DNA of 20,792 nt from a virus. The notes beneath the pieces were generated by a model. That model saw only the letters and a list, made by a program, of their open reading frames with translations. It was not told the origin of the DNA and did not search any database. The stretch lies in IMG/VR virus record IMGVR_UViG_3300021375_001664, positions 1 to 20,792 of that record. One strand, given 5' to 3'. Positions within the stretch are counted from its first letter, which is position 1. Each line of letters begins with the position of its first letter. Of the stretch, positions 6,482 to 13,369 are shown in pieces. The translations under genes were made by a program, and so were the position numbers.

Positions 6482-7240
6482 ATGGTAGTAGATCTATTTT
6501 TAGTATACTCGTTTATTCGACGGTTGGTTTCGCCTTTTAAAAAGTGGAAAGCATACGAAGAAGGTATTATTGACGACAAAGGTAATATCTTAATTAAACG
6601 AAAAGACTTTACTAAGAACGCTCAGAAAGATGCGTTTGGTATTTTTGACCAAATGATTCTTAATCTGAAAAAGTTATTAGGTAAACTACCAGGCGGTCAA
6701 ACTAAACTTGCGTCTTACGCTTCAGCTTTATGGTTGATACGTGAGCAACAACGAATAGAAGCAACTGACTATTTAACAGAGGAATCTGTTGAGTCAGATT
6801 TAGATGCTGCATTAGAAAGATTCGTTAATGAATACGCAGATATTATTGAAGCGTACTCAAAGAAAGATATTGAAGAAGAACCTGCGAATAATGTAGGTGG
6901 TGGAAATATTGCTGGCTTGGGTGTTGGTCCTGACGGTGAGCCAGGTGTATCTAAAAAGAATATGAAGAAACATAAGAAACGTATTCGAGATATTATGGGT
7001 ACTGTTAAAATGGAAGATGCAGTTGCACAGGCTCAATTAAAAGCAAGACAGGCTGGTGAAGCTGAACGTTTAAAAATGCAACAGGACAAAGATAAAGAAA
7101 GAATGACTCTAAAACATGCCGCTGAAACTGAAAGACAAAAAGTAGCAGACGAAACAGAGAAAGAACGCGAAAAGCGTAAACAAGAGCGTGATAAAGAACG
7201 CGCTGCAGCTAAACAAGCAATGGGTTCAGCCGCAGGTTAA
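6482..7240 (+). CDS. Conserved T4-like virion protein with C-terminal coiled coil
   Basis: The 252-residue product starts MVVDLFLVYSFIRRLVSPFK and has a conserved N-terminal domain (about residues 1-130: GIIDDKGNILIKR, LNLKKLLGKLPGGQTKLASY). From memory this family occurs across marine T4-like phages in the same order after the preceding gene. A Gly-rich linker (about 135-155, NNVGGGNIAGLGVGPDGEPG) leads to a very charged Glu/Lys/Arg-rich helix (about 165-248), likely a long coiled coil. The ATG directly follows the previous stop with AAGGG upstream. A structural or assembly role is likely; no enzymatic motif is visible. Confidence 0.82.
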   Translation: MVVDLFLVYSFIRRLVSPFKKWKAYEEGIIDDKGNILIKRKDFTKNAQKDAFGIFDQMILNLKKLLGKLPGGQTKLASYASALWLIREQQRIEATDYLTEESVESDLDAALERFVNEYADIIEAYSKKDIEEEPANNVGGGNIAGLGVGPDGEPGVSKKNMKKHKKRIRDIMGTVKMEDAVAQAQLKARQAGEAERLKMQQDKDKERMTLKHAAETERQKVADETEKEREKRKQERDKERAAAKQAMGSAAG

Positions 7241-7257
7241 TTAAAAAAGGAAAAGCA

Positions 7258-7617
7258 ATGAAAAGATTTAATCAATTTACTGAATCGCTTGAAGAAGGTA
7301 TTAAAGATCTTAGAAACTATAAAGATCGTAATCGTAAAGGTGAAGCTTATCTGCTTTTTGTAGTAACTAAAGGCAACTCATCTAATAAGTATGATGATGA
7401 TTTTGGATTCGACCAAAAAGAAATGAATCTTATGGATAAGCTAATAGGCAAAATTCGCAATATGCATATCTCATCTTTTGACGGTGGAGACACTGGTCCA
7501 GCTTCAATGGAATTTATAGGTGATATGAAATCATTAGAGAAATTTGTAGCTGATAGAGATGTTAAAAAAATCTGTGCAAAATACAAATGCAAAATTGAAG
7601 GCCCAATGGCTAACTAG
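7258..7617 (+). CDS. Small phage protein with capsid-targeting-like N terminus
   Basis: The 119-residue protein begins MKRFNQFTESLEE followed by G, close in pattern to the T4 internal-protein leader (M-K-x-[FY]-x-x-F) with L-E-E as the predicted prohead-protease site. The mature part (about residues 14-119) is one alpha/beta domain: strand AYLLFVVTKG, a helix MDKLIGKIRN, a strand and helix with A-S-M-E-F-I-G-D-M-K-S-L-E-K-F-V, and a Cys-containing end (K-K-I-C-A-K-Y-K-C). The strand-helix unit is shared with the proteins at 2164 and 4935. The ATG follows AAGGA with appropriate spacing. It is probably a small internal capsid protein; molecular function is unknown. Confidence 0.78.
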   Translation: MKRFNQFTESLEEGIKDLRNYKDRNRKGEAYLLFVVTKGNSSNKYDDDFGFDQKEMNLMDKLIGKIRNMHISSFDGGDTGPASMEFIGDMKSLEKFVADRDVKKICAKYKCKIEGPMAN

Positions 7618-7626
7618 AGGTATATT

Positions 7627-8094
7627 ATGTTTTTTAGAGATACAAAATTAGACCGTGAAGCGGTATTTGAACAATTGAAGATTGACGAAGGCGTCGTATA
7701 TGAAGTTTATAAAGACCATCTTGGGTATCCAACCTTCGGAGTGGGACACCTTGTTTTGGATTCAGATCCAGAATTCGGCGCTGAAGTGGGAACTCCAGTT
7801 ACTGAAGAACGAGTTAAAGAATGCTTCGATAGAGATATCGAGATTGCAGTATCCGAATGTGATCGCCTATACGAAGAAGGGGTCTTTGGTGACCTACCCG
7901 ACGAAGTACAACAGATACTTGTCAATATGATGTTTAACATGGGTCGTACTCGTTTAAGCAAATTCAAGAAAATGCATAAAGCCATTCTCGCAGGAGATTG
8001 GGCTGAAGCCGCTGTTGAGGGCAGAGATTCTCAATGGCACAAACAAGTTACTAACCGAGCCGAAAGATTAATGGTTCGTTTAGAAAATGTATAA
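7627..8094 (+). CDS. T4-type lysozyme (glycoside hydrolase family 24)
   Basis: The 155-residue enzyme hydrolyses beta-1,4 bonds between MurNAc and GlcNAc in peptidoglycan. The catalytic region reads IDEGVVYEVYKDHLGYPTFG followed by V-G-H-L. Glu21, Asp30 and Thr36 keep exactly the spacing of T4 lysozyme Glu11, Asp20 and Thr26. The C-terminal helical lobe carries LVNMMFNMGRTRLSKFKKMH and QWHKQVTNRAERLM, also typical. Length is close to T4 lysozyme (164). There is no signal peptide or membrane anchor, so release to the periplasm would need a holin. GAGG lies 7 bases before the ATG. It lies upstream of the spanin genes, with one small gene between, consistent with a lysis region. A virion-associated role is less likely. 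Confidence 0.95.
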   Translation: MFFRDTKLDREAVFEQLKIDEGVVYEVYKDHLGYPTFGVGHLVLDSDPEFGAEVGTPVTEERVKECFDRDIEIAVSECDRLYEEGVFGDLPDEVQQILVNMMFNMGRTRLSKFKKMHKAILAGDWAEAAVEGRDSQWHKQVTNRAERLMVRLENV

Positions 8095-8097
8095 ATA
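8090..8097 (+). promoter_or_regulatory. T4-type late promoter (TATAAATA)
   Basis: The exact octamer overlaps the lysozyme stop codon and precedes the gene at 8130. Transcription would start near 8103, giving a leader that contains the GGAG ribosome-binding site. The downstream unit would include the spanin genes, consistent with late lysis timing. Confidence 0.65.
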
Positions 8098-8129
8098 AAT
8101 TTTACAACAATATAATATGGAGAACAATT

Positions 8130-8342
8130 ATGCCAGTAAATGATATTATTTCACAAGCCTTAGACAATAACCCGTTAAAGGTAAAACAAGCTTTTGAAGA
8201 TGAAATGACAACTCGAGTAAGAGCTGCATTAAATCAAAAGTATACTGATATGACAGCCGAAGTTCAACCTGAGTTGGATGCAGTTGCAGATTTAGCAGCT
8301 GAGCCTGCAGAGGAAGAACCGGCGATCGACTTACCAAGCTAA
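8130..8342 (+). CDS. Small acidic phage protein, possibly head-core related
   Basis: The 70-residue protein begins MPVNDIISQALDNNPLKVKQ, then A-F-E-D-E-M-T-T-R-V, and ends in an acidic Ala/Glu/Pro tail. The N-terminal half resembles small T4-like proteins with the pattern DII-x-x-AL-x-x-NP-x-x-[VA], some of which are annotated as prohead core or structural proteins; this is from memory and tentative. There is no membrane segment, so it is not a holin despite lying between lysozyme and the spanins. GGAG precedes the ATG with good spacing, and a late promoter lies upstream. Its stop overlaps the next start (TAATG). Confidence 0.75.
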   Translation: MPVNDIISQALDNNPLKVKQAFEDEMTTRVRAALNQKYTDMTAEVQPELDAVADLAAEPAEEEPAIDLPS

Positions 8343-8728
8343 TGTTTAATCAGCTGTTCATTGGAATTATTTTAGTTCTATCTCTTGGTGGTTATTGGTT
8401 GTATTCTGAAAATCAAACTCTCAAAGCTAATAACGTTAAATTAGAATCCGCTGTTGAAGAACAGAAGGAAACTATTGCTGCCGTTCAAAAAGCTGCGGAA
8501 GTTCAGACACAATCATTACAGAATTTACAAAGAGGTTATAATCAAATAGAAGCTGAGAAGAATCAGTACTTGGCTATATTTGCTAAACATAATTTAGACA
8601 GGCTTGCAGTAGCAAAACCTGGGTTAATTGAATTAAGAGTTAACAATGCAACAGAACAAGTTTTTGAGGATATAGAAAATGATAGCAAGGCTATTTACGA
8701 TCTCGACACTCCTTCTACTCCTAAGTAG
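8342..8728 (+). CDS. Inner-membrane spanin (Rz-like)
   Basis: The 128-residue protein has an N-terminal membrane segment (about residues 5-21, LFIGIILVLSLGGYWLY), a short polar turn, then a Glu/Gln/Ala-rich periplasmic coiled coil (about 25-85) and a short C-terminal tail. This is the type II topology of i-spanins, which join an outer-membrane lipoprotein partner to fuse the two membranes at the last step of lysis. The next gene is a lipoprotein whose start lies inside this frame, the classic Rz/Rz1 arrangement. The ATG is in a TAATG overlap with the previous stop. The call rests on architecture and context, since spanins diverge strongly in sequence. Confidence 0.85.
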   Translation: MFNQLFIGIILVLSLGGYWLYSENQTLKANNVKLESAVEEQKETIAAVQKAAEVQTQSLQNLQRGYNQIEAEKNQYLAIFAKHNLDRLAVAKPGLIELRVNNATEQVFEDIENDSKAIYDLDTPSTPK

Positions 8729-9206
8729 TTGTAGTTTACTTGGATCAAAACAAGTAGAGATTATTACAAAGCCGGTTGAAATAGAAATAGCTCAACCAGT
8801 TTTACCACGACCTATTGAATTGGATAATCCAAAATGGTACGTCGTATCTGAAGCTATCATAACAAATCCTTGTGTACGAACACTTTCCTTTGAGCCAAAG
8901 AAATTTGATGATAAGGGAATTGAAAAACTAAAAAGGCCAAAGGCCTGCGATCTCAATCAGCGCGAGAACCCTGACTGGCCCGTAGGTTATACTTACCTTG
9001 ATAAATTCATTGATGACATGAAAAAGTTGAATGGAGGTGATGTAGTGTTCGTTGCAGCCACCATTGGAGACTATGAAATGATGTCGAAGAATACGCAAGA
9101 ACTCCGCCGCTATATTCGTGAACTAGGCGAGGTAATTATTTACTATCGCAATGTAACTATTAAAGACGAACCTGCCATAGGCGTAGCAGTTCAGAAAAAA
9201 GATTAG
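8679..9206 (+). CDS. Outer-membrane spanin lipoprotein (Rz1-like), extended
   Basis: The 175-residue protein has a lipoprotein signal: MIARLFTISTLLLLLSSC, with the lipobox L-S-S-C and Cys18 as the lipidated residue. A Pro-containing stretch (about 30-50, KPVEIEIAQPVLPRPIELDN) follows, typical of o-spanins. It starts out of frame 50 bases before the end of the i-spanin gene, with TGAGGA 8 bases upstream of the ATG. Unlike lambda Rz1 it continues into a folded domain of about 120 residues (KWYVVSEAIITNPCVRTLSF ... YTYLDKFIDDMKKLNGGDVV ... RRYIRELGEVIIYYRN) of unknown function. That domain could bind the i-spanin or peptidoglycan. Lipoprotein and spanin context are clear; the extra domain is not identified. 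Confidence 0.85.
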   Translation: MIARLFTISTLLLLLSSCSLLGSKQVEIITKPVEIEIAQPVLPRPIELDNPKWYVVSEAIITNPCVRTLSFEPKKFDDKGIEKLKRPKACDLNQRENPDWPVGYTYLDKFIDDMKKLNGGDVVFVAATIGDYEMMSKNTQELRRYIRELGEVIIYYRNVTIKDEPAIGVAVQKKD

Positions 9207-9257
9207 TTTATTATCGTTTAATACCTAATAGCCTATCCTTTATCCAATAAATATCCA

Positions 9258-9286
9258 TTGACATATGATGGATTTTGTGATATAAT
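9258..9286 (+). promoter_or_regulatory. Perfect sigma70 promoter
   Basis: TTGACA (9258-9263) and TATAAT (9281-9286) are separated by 17 bases in a short intergenic gap. Transcription should start near 9292-9294, about 14 bases before the ATG at 9307. The motif matches those at 2770 and 9798 in both hexamers and spacing. Confidence 0.85.
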
Positions 9287-9306
9287 AACTCAAACGGAAT
9301 CGAAAT

Positions 9307-9801
9307 ATGAGTCAAGAGCTAACAAGCGTAAAGACCGACGTAGCATTAATTAAAAAAGATATCAAACAGATAGAAAGGTTTTTCTCTAAGTTTGATTATA
9401 TTGTGGAGATGTCTGCAGAAAGAGATAAGAATATTGCGGTTCAGCATGAGATTTTAAATAACGTCGCGACTAAGATAGAAAACTTAGACTATAAAATAGA
9501 AGAACACAAAACGGAGGCTGCTAAAGCTTTGGCTATAGTACACGACAGATTAGAACAATACCGTGCTTCTTCAAAAGACGATCATCAGAGATTATCTGAT
9601 AATAGCGCGCAATCTCGTAAAGAAAGAAATAGCGAGATCATGGAAGCCTTAAGTAAATTAAACGGGAACCTAGACAAACGTATCTCGGAGATGGAAGGTA
9701 GAGTAACCGCCTTGGATAGATGGAAATGGTACATGATGGGAATGGGAGCTATAATTATATTCATTCTCACTAAGTTGGATGTTGACGCAATTATTAGTTG
9801 A
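9307..9801 (+). CDS. XhlA-like coiled-coil protein with C-terminal membrane anchor
   Basis: The 164-residue protein begins TDVALIKKDIKQIERFFSKF after a short lead (residues 11-29) and is almost entirely heptad-rich helix to about residue 138. A single hydrophobic segment (about 141-156, WYMMGMGAIIIFILTK) and a short tail follow. This layout resembles haemolysin XhlA-type proteins, which in some phages sit next to holins and endolysins. Adjacent lysis genes make a lysis or membrane-effector role plausible; it could be the missing holin or a holin partner. However, it has its own perfect sigma70 promoter, which would suit early expression and a different job, such as superinfection exclusion. 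GGAAT upstream serves as a weak ribosome-binding site. Confidence 0.78.
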   Translation: MSQELTSVKTDVALIKKDIKQIERFFSKFDYIVEMSAERDKNIAVQHEILNNVATKIENLDYKIEEHKTEAAKALAIVHDRLEQYRASSKDDHQRLSDNSAQSRKERNSEIMEALSKLNGNLDKRISEMEGRVTALDRWKWYMMGMGAIIIFILTKLDVDAIIS

Positions 9802-9826
9802 CATCGGATAGATTATTTGTTATAAT
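9798..9826 (+). promoter_or_regulatory. Perfect sigma70 promoter before the primase gene
   Basis: TTGACA (9798-9803, overlapping the stop of the preceding gene) and TATAAT (9821-9826) are separated by 17 bases. Transcription should start near 9832-9834, about 26 bases before the primase ATG. No terminator is visible before the end of the window, so this promoter could drive primase, thyX, nrdA, nrdB and perhaps the downstream auxiliary genes. Confidence 0.85.
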
Positions 9827-9858
9827 AGTTCTAATAACAAATTTTTCGGATTTATATT

Positions 9859-10884
9859 ATGCTTGACTTTGCAGATATTCAGTATGCTCAGCACCTAGCA
9901 GGGCGACTAGACAGATATCGTATTAAAAACACTAACCCTTATAGAATCAACTTTCGTTGCCCATTATGCGGCGATTCAAAAACGAATAAATCTAAAGCTC
10001 GTGGTTGGTTACTTGAACGCGAAAACAAGTTATTTTATTATTGTCATAACTGCGGTGCAAGCCACATCTTTGGCAATTTCCTTAAGGTCGTTGATCCTCT
10101 TGCATACAATGATTATGTTGCCGAAAAGTTCATAGGCAAAGCTAATAATACGATCTCAACAGAAACATCAACTCTAGAGTCAACCAAATTTACCGAGCCG
10201 CAATTCTCTCGTTCGGATCCACTAAAAAAGTTAAAAAAAATCAGCCAGCTTGAGCATTCTCACCCAGTAAAGAAATATATAGATATACGGCAAATACCTT
10301 CTAGGCATCATTATCGACTTTATTTTGCTCCTAAGTTCAAAGAATGGATCAATGGAATAATACCAAATAAGTTTGAGAATGTTAAGAAAGATGAAGCCCG
10401 ACTTGTTATACCGTTCTTAGATAAAGACGGCAAATGTTTCGGAGTATCAGCAAGGTCAATGGATCCTGATGCATACCTTCGTTATATTACCATTATGTTC
10501 GAAGAAGTACCAAAGTTGTATGGACTCGACAAAGTAAACTTCAACGAAAAGTATTATGTTGTTGAAGGTGCGCTTGATAGTATGTTTTTATCAAATGCAA
10601 TCGCAATGAATGGAGCAGATGGTAATACTAATTCGCTCGAAAGAGTGGATAATGCAGTCTTCGTCTTTGATGCCGAACCTCGTAATTTAGAGATTCACAA
10701 AAGAATGGAACGCATTATTGATAACGGTCATAGTATTATAATATGGCCACATGATATCCCAGGCAAGGATATTAATGAAATGGTACTCTCAGGCAACATT
10801 AGTTGTGTTGAGAGTTTAATGAGAACAATAACATATAAAGGTTTAGAAGCTAAATTGAAATTTCAACAATGGAGAAGGACATAG
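9859..10884 (+). CDS. DNA primase, T4 gp61-like (DnaG type)
   Basis: The 341-residue protein synthesises RNA primers for lagging-strand replication, working with a hexameric helicase at the phage fork. The N-terminal zinc-ribbon has Cys34/Cys37 (FRCPLCGDSKTNKSKARGW) and Cys62/Cys65 (YYCHNCGA); the F-R-C-P-x-C-G-D-S-K-T run and following A-R-G-W are very close to T4 gp61. A TOPRIM fold follows: YVVEGALDS holds the catalytic Glu236 and Asp240, VFVFDAEP the Asp271, and WPHDIPGKDINEM the late acidic loop. Length matches gp61 (342). A perfect sigma70 promoter sits upstream. The ribosome-binding site is weak (CGGA). No separate helicase is in this window. Confidence 0.93.
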   Translation: MLDFADIQYAQHLAGRLDRYRIKNTNPYRINFRCPLCGDSKTNKSKARGWLLERENKLFYYCHNCGASHIFGNFLKVVDPLAYNDYVAEKFIGKANNTISTETSTLESTKFTEPQFSRSDPLKKLKKISQLEHSHPVKKYIDIRQIPSRHHYRLYFAPKFKEWINGIIPNKFENVKKDEARLVIPFLDKDGKCFGVSARSMDPDAYLRYITIMFEEVPKLYGLDKVNFNEKYYVVEGALDSMFLSNAIAMNGADGNTNSLERVDNAVFVFDAEPRNLEIHKRMERIIDNGHSIIIWPHDIPGKDINEMVLSGNISCVESLMRTITYKGLEAKLKFQQWRRT

Positions 10885-10887
10885 ATA

Positions 10888-11568
10888 ATGAAGGTTAATT
10901 TGATTAGTTTTAGTCAACCACCTCAGGCTTATGACACACCACAAAGCCTACTTGATTTAATTGCATTCTGTGCAAGAGTTAGTAATCCAAATAATCAAAA
11001 CAATACAGAGACAAACGAAAAACTTGTAAACTACTTAGTTAAACATAAACATTGGAGTCCATTAGAAATGGTCAGTGTTTGTTTAGAAGTAGAAACAACA
11101 AGAGATATAGCTCGTCAGTTTCTAAGACATCGTAGTTTTTCCTTTCAGGAATTCAGCCAACGATATGCCAACCCATTAGAGGATTTAGAGTTTGAACCTC
11201 GAGAGGCAAGATTACAAGATCCTAAGAATAGACAAAATAGTATACCTGTGGATCCTAATAATGAACAACATAGGCGTATCAACGAAGAGTTCCGAATGAG
11301 ACAATTAAGACACATCAGAGATACAGAAAATTTATACACTTGGGCTATCAGTAAAGGAATCGCAAAAGAACAAGCAAGAGCCATTTTACCAGAAGGTAAT
11401 ACGGTTTCTAGACTTTACGCAAACGGAACACTAAGATCGTGGATTCATTATATTGAATTACGTTCTGGAAATGGAACTCAAAAAGAACACATGGAACTTG
11501 CCATTGCTATTGCTGATGTAGTCGCAAAAATATTCCCACTAACAAAAAATTATATAACAACAGAATAA
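10888..11568 (+). CDS. thyX: Flavin-dependent thymidylate synthase ThyX
   Basis: The 226-residue enzyme methylates dUMP to dTMP using methylene-tetrahydrofolate, FAD and NADPH, releasing tetrahydrofolate rather than dihydrofolate. The signature RHRSFSFQEFSQRY (Arg80 to Tyr93) matches the ThyX motif R-H-R-x7-S. The C-terminal substrate-binding block LPEGNTVSRLYANGTLRSWI followed by H-Y-I-E-L-R is also conserved. Length is normal for the family, which acts as a tetramer. GGAGAAGG lies just before the ATG, and the gene begins 3 bases after the primase stop. Its cofactor could be regenerated by the SHMT at 19571, so the phage would not need dihydrofolate reductase for this step. Confidence 0.96.
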   Translation: MKVNLISFSQPPQAYDTPQSLLDLIAFCARVSNPNNQNNTETNEKLVNYLVKHKHWSPLEMVSVCLEVETTRDIARQFLRHRSFSFQEFSQRYANPLEDLEFEPREARLQDPKNRQNSIPVDPNNEQHRRINEEFRMRQLRHIRDTENLYTWAISKGIAKEQARAILPEGNTVSRLYANGTLRSWIHYIELRSGNGTQKEHMELAIAIADVVAKIFPLTKNYITTE

Positions 11569-11578
11569 AGGAGAAGGC

Positions 11579-13369
11579 ATGCAGCATTTAGGTATTGAAA
11601 TTGAAAAGAAGAGGGATAAAGGTTTATCCGAGCAGTCCTTTAAACTGTTGAAAGATTATTATTGTAAAGATAATGAGAAAACACCACAAATGGCATTTGC
11701 TCGCGCAGCAGTAGCTTTTTGTGGAAACAATATTGGACTAGCCCAGAGAATATATGATTACGTATCAAAAGGATACTTTATGTATTCTTCTCCTGTTCTA
11801 TCAAATGCACCACTTAAAGGTGAAAAAGCAAAAGCATTACCTATTAGTTGTTTTCTTTCTTATGTACCTGATACACTTGATGGACTAATTGAGCATACAA
11901 ATGAATTAAGATGGTTATCTGTTAAAGGCGGTGGTGTAGGTGGTCATTGGTCTGACATTCGTGCAGTATCAGATAAGGCACCTGGCCCAATGCCATTCTT
12001 ACATACTGTTGATGCTGATATGGTAGCTTATCGTCAAGGTAGAACACGTAAAGGATCTTATGCTGCTTATATGGATATTGACCATCCTGATATTGTAGAG
12101 TTCATTAATATGAGGATTCCTACAGGAGATGTAAATCGTAAGAATTTAAATCTTCACCATGCTGTTAACTTAACTGATAAATTTATGGAAGCAGTAAGAG
12201 ATGGTAAGCAATGGGGTTTATTAGATCCTAATGACAAATCAGTTCGTGAAATGACTGATGCTCGTAAACTATGGGAATTAATATTAGAGACAAGATACCG
12301 CACAGGTGAACCTTATGTTAACTTTATTGATACAGCAAATAGAGCATTACCTGAATCGCAAAAGGAAATGGGTTTATCAATTAAAGGATCTAATCTATGC
12401 AATGAGATACACCTTGTGACCAGCGAAGAAAGAACAGCAGTATGTTGTTTATCTTCAGTCAATTTAGAAATGTATGACGAATGGAAAGATACAAGTATGG
12501 TTAAAGACCTTATTGTATTCCTAGACAATGTATTACAGTTCTTTATTGATAATGCAGGAGATGAGATTTCAAAGGCTCGTTATTCTGCTCAACAGGAAAG
12601 ATCTTTAGGTCTTGGTGCAATGGGATTGCATTCTTACTTTCAAAGAAACTCAATTGCGTTTGATAGTCAAGAAGCAATTGATAAGAACGAAGAAATCTTT
12701 TCACATATTAAAGCAAAGTCAGTTGAAGCAACATTACAAATGGGTAAGCAACGCGGTGAAGCACCAGATATGACAGGCACAGGCCGTCGTAATGCTCATA
12801 TGTTAGCAATTGCTCCAAATGCAAACAGTTCTATGATTGTAAGTACATCACCAAGTATTGAACCTTGGAAAGCAAATGCATTTACTTCAAGAACAAGGGT
12901 GGGTAGCCACCTAAATAAAAATCCATATCTTGAAAAGGTATTGGACGATCTTGGTAAAAATACAGAAGAAGTGTGGTCAATTATTATTACTAATGGTGGA
13001 TCAGTTCAGGGTCTAGACTTCTTAGATGATCATCTAAAGGAAGTATTTAAAACGGCAATAGAACTAGATCAGCATGTACTAATCCGCTTAGCAGGAGACC
13101 GACAAAAGTATTTGTGTCAAGGACAATCTTTAAACATCTTCTTCCCGGCAGGCGCTGATAAGAGGTACTTACATACAGTACACTATCAGGCATGGGAACA
13201 AGGTTGTAAAGGTTTATATTATTTAAGAACAGAAACATCTAACCGTGCAGAAAACGTTTCCCAGAAAGTGGAACGCGAAAAGTTAGATGATATTATTAAC
13301 CCAGACTCAATAAAGTTCAGCAACGGCTCGGAGGAACAACAAGATGAGTGTATCGCCTGCGAAGGATAA
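11579..13369 (+). CDS. nrdA: Class Ia ribonucleoside-diphosphate reductase, large subunit
   Basis: The 596-residue catalytic subunit reduces ribonucleotides to deoxyribonucleotides. Cys91 (LPISCFLS) and a partner at Cys289 (AVCCLSSVNL) form the redox pair. Asn272, Cys274 and Glu276 (SNLCNEIH) are the radical-site residues, and GLYYLRTETSN carries the paired tyrosines of the radical path. The C-terminal Cys591 and Cys594 (ECIACEG) form the shuttle disulfide that glutaredoxin re-reduces. At 596 residues it is much shorter than E. coli NrdA (761). It begins directly in the catalytic helical region, so the ATP-cone that mediates dATP inhibition is missing. AAGGAGAAGG precedes the ATG. The end overlaps nrdB by 26 bases. 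Confidence 0.95.
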   Translation: MQHLGIEIEKKRDKGLSEQSFKLLKDYYCKDNEKTPQMAFARAAVAFCGNNIGLAQRIYDYVSKGYFMYSSPVLSNAPLKGEKAKALPISCFLSYVPDTLDGLIEHTNELRWLSVKGGGVGGHWSDIRAVSDKAPGPMPFLHTVDADMVAYRQGRTRKGSYAAYMDIDHPDIVEFINMRIPTGDVNRKNLNLHHAVNLTDKFMEAVRDGKQWGLLDPNDKSVREMTDARKLWELILETRYRTGEPYVNFIDTANRALPESQKEMGLSIKGSNLCNEIHLVTSEERTAVCCLSSVNLEMYDEWKDTSMVKDLIVFLDNVLQFFIDNAGDEISKARYSAQQERSLGLGAMGLHSYFQRNSIAFDSQEAIDKNEEIFSHIKAKSVEATLQMGKQRGEAPDMTGTGRRNAHMLAIAPNANSSMIVSTSPSIEPWKANAFTSRTRVGSHLNKNPYLEKVLDDLGKNTEEVWSIIITNGGSVQGLDFLDDHLKEVFKTAIELDQHVLIRLAGDRQKYLCQGQSLNIFFPAGADKRYLHTVHYQAWEQGCKGLYYLRTETSNRAENVSQKVEREKLDDIINPDSIKFSNGSEEQQDECIACEG

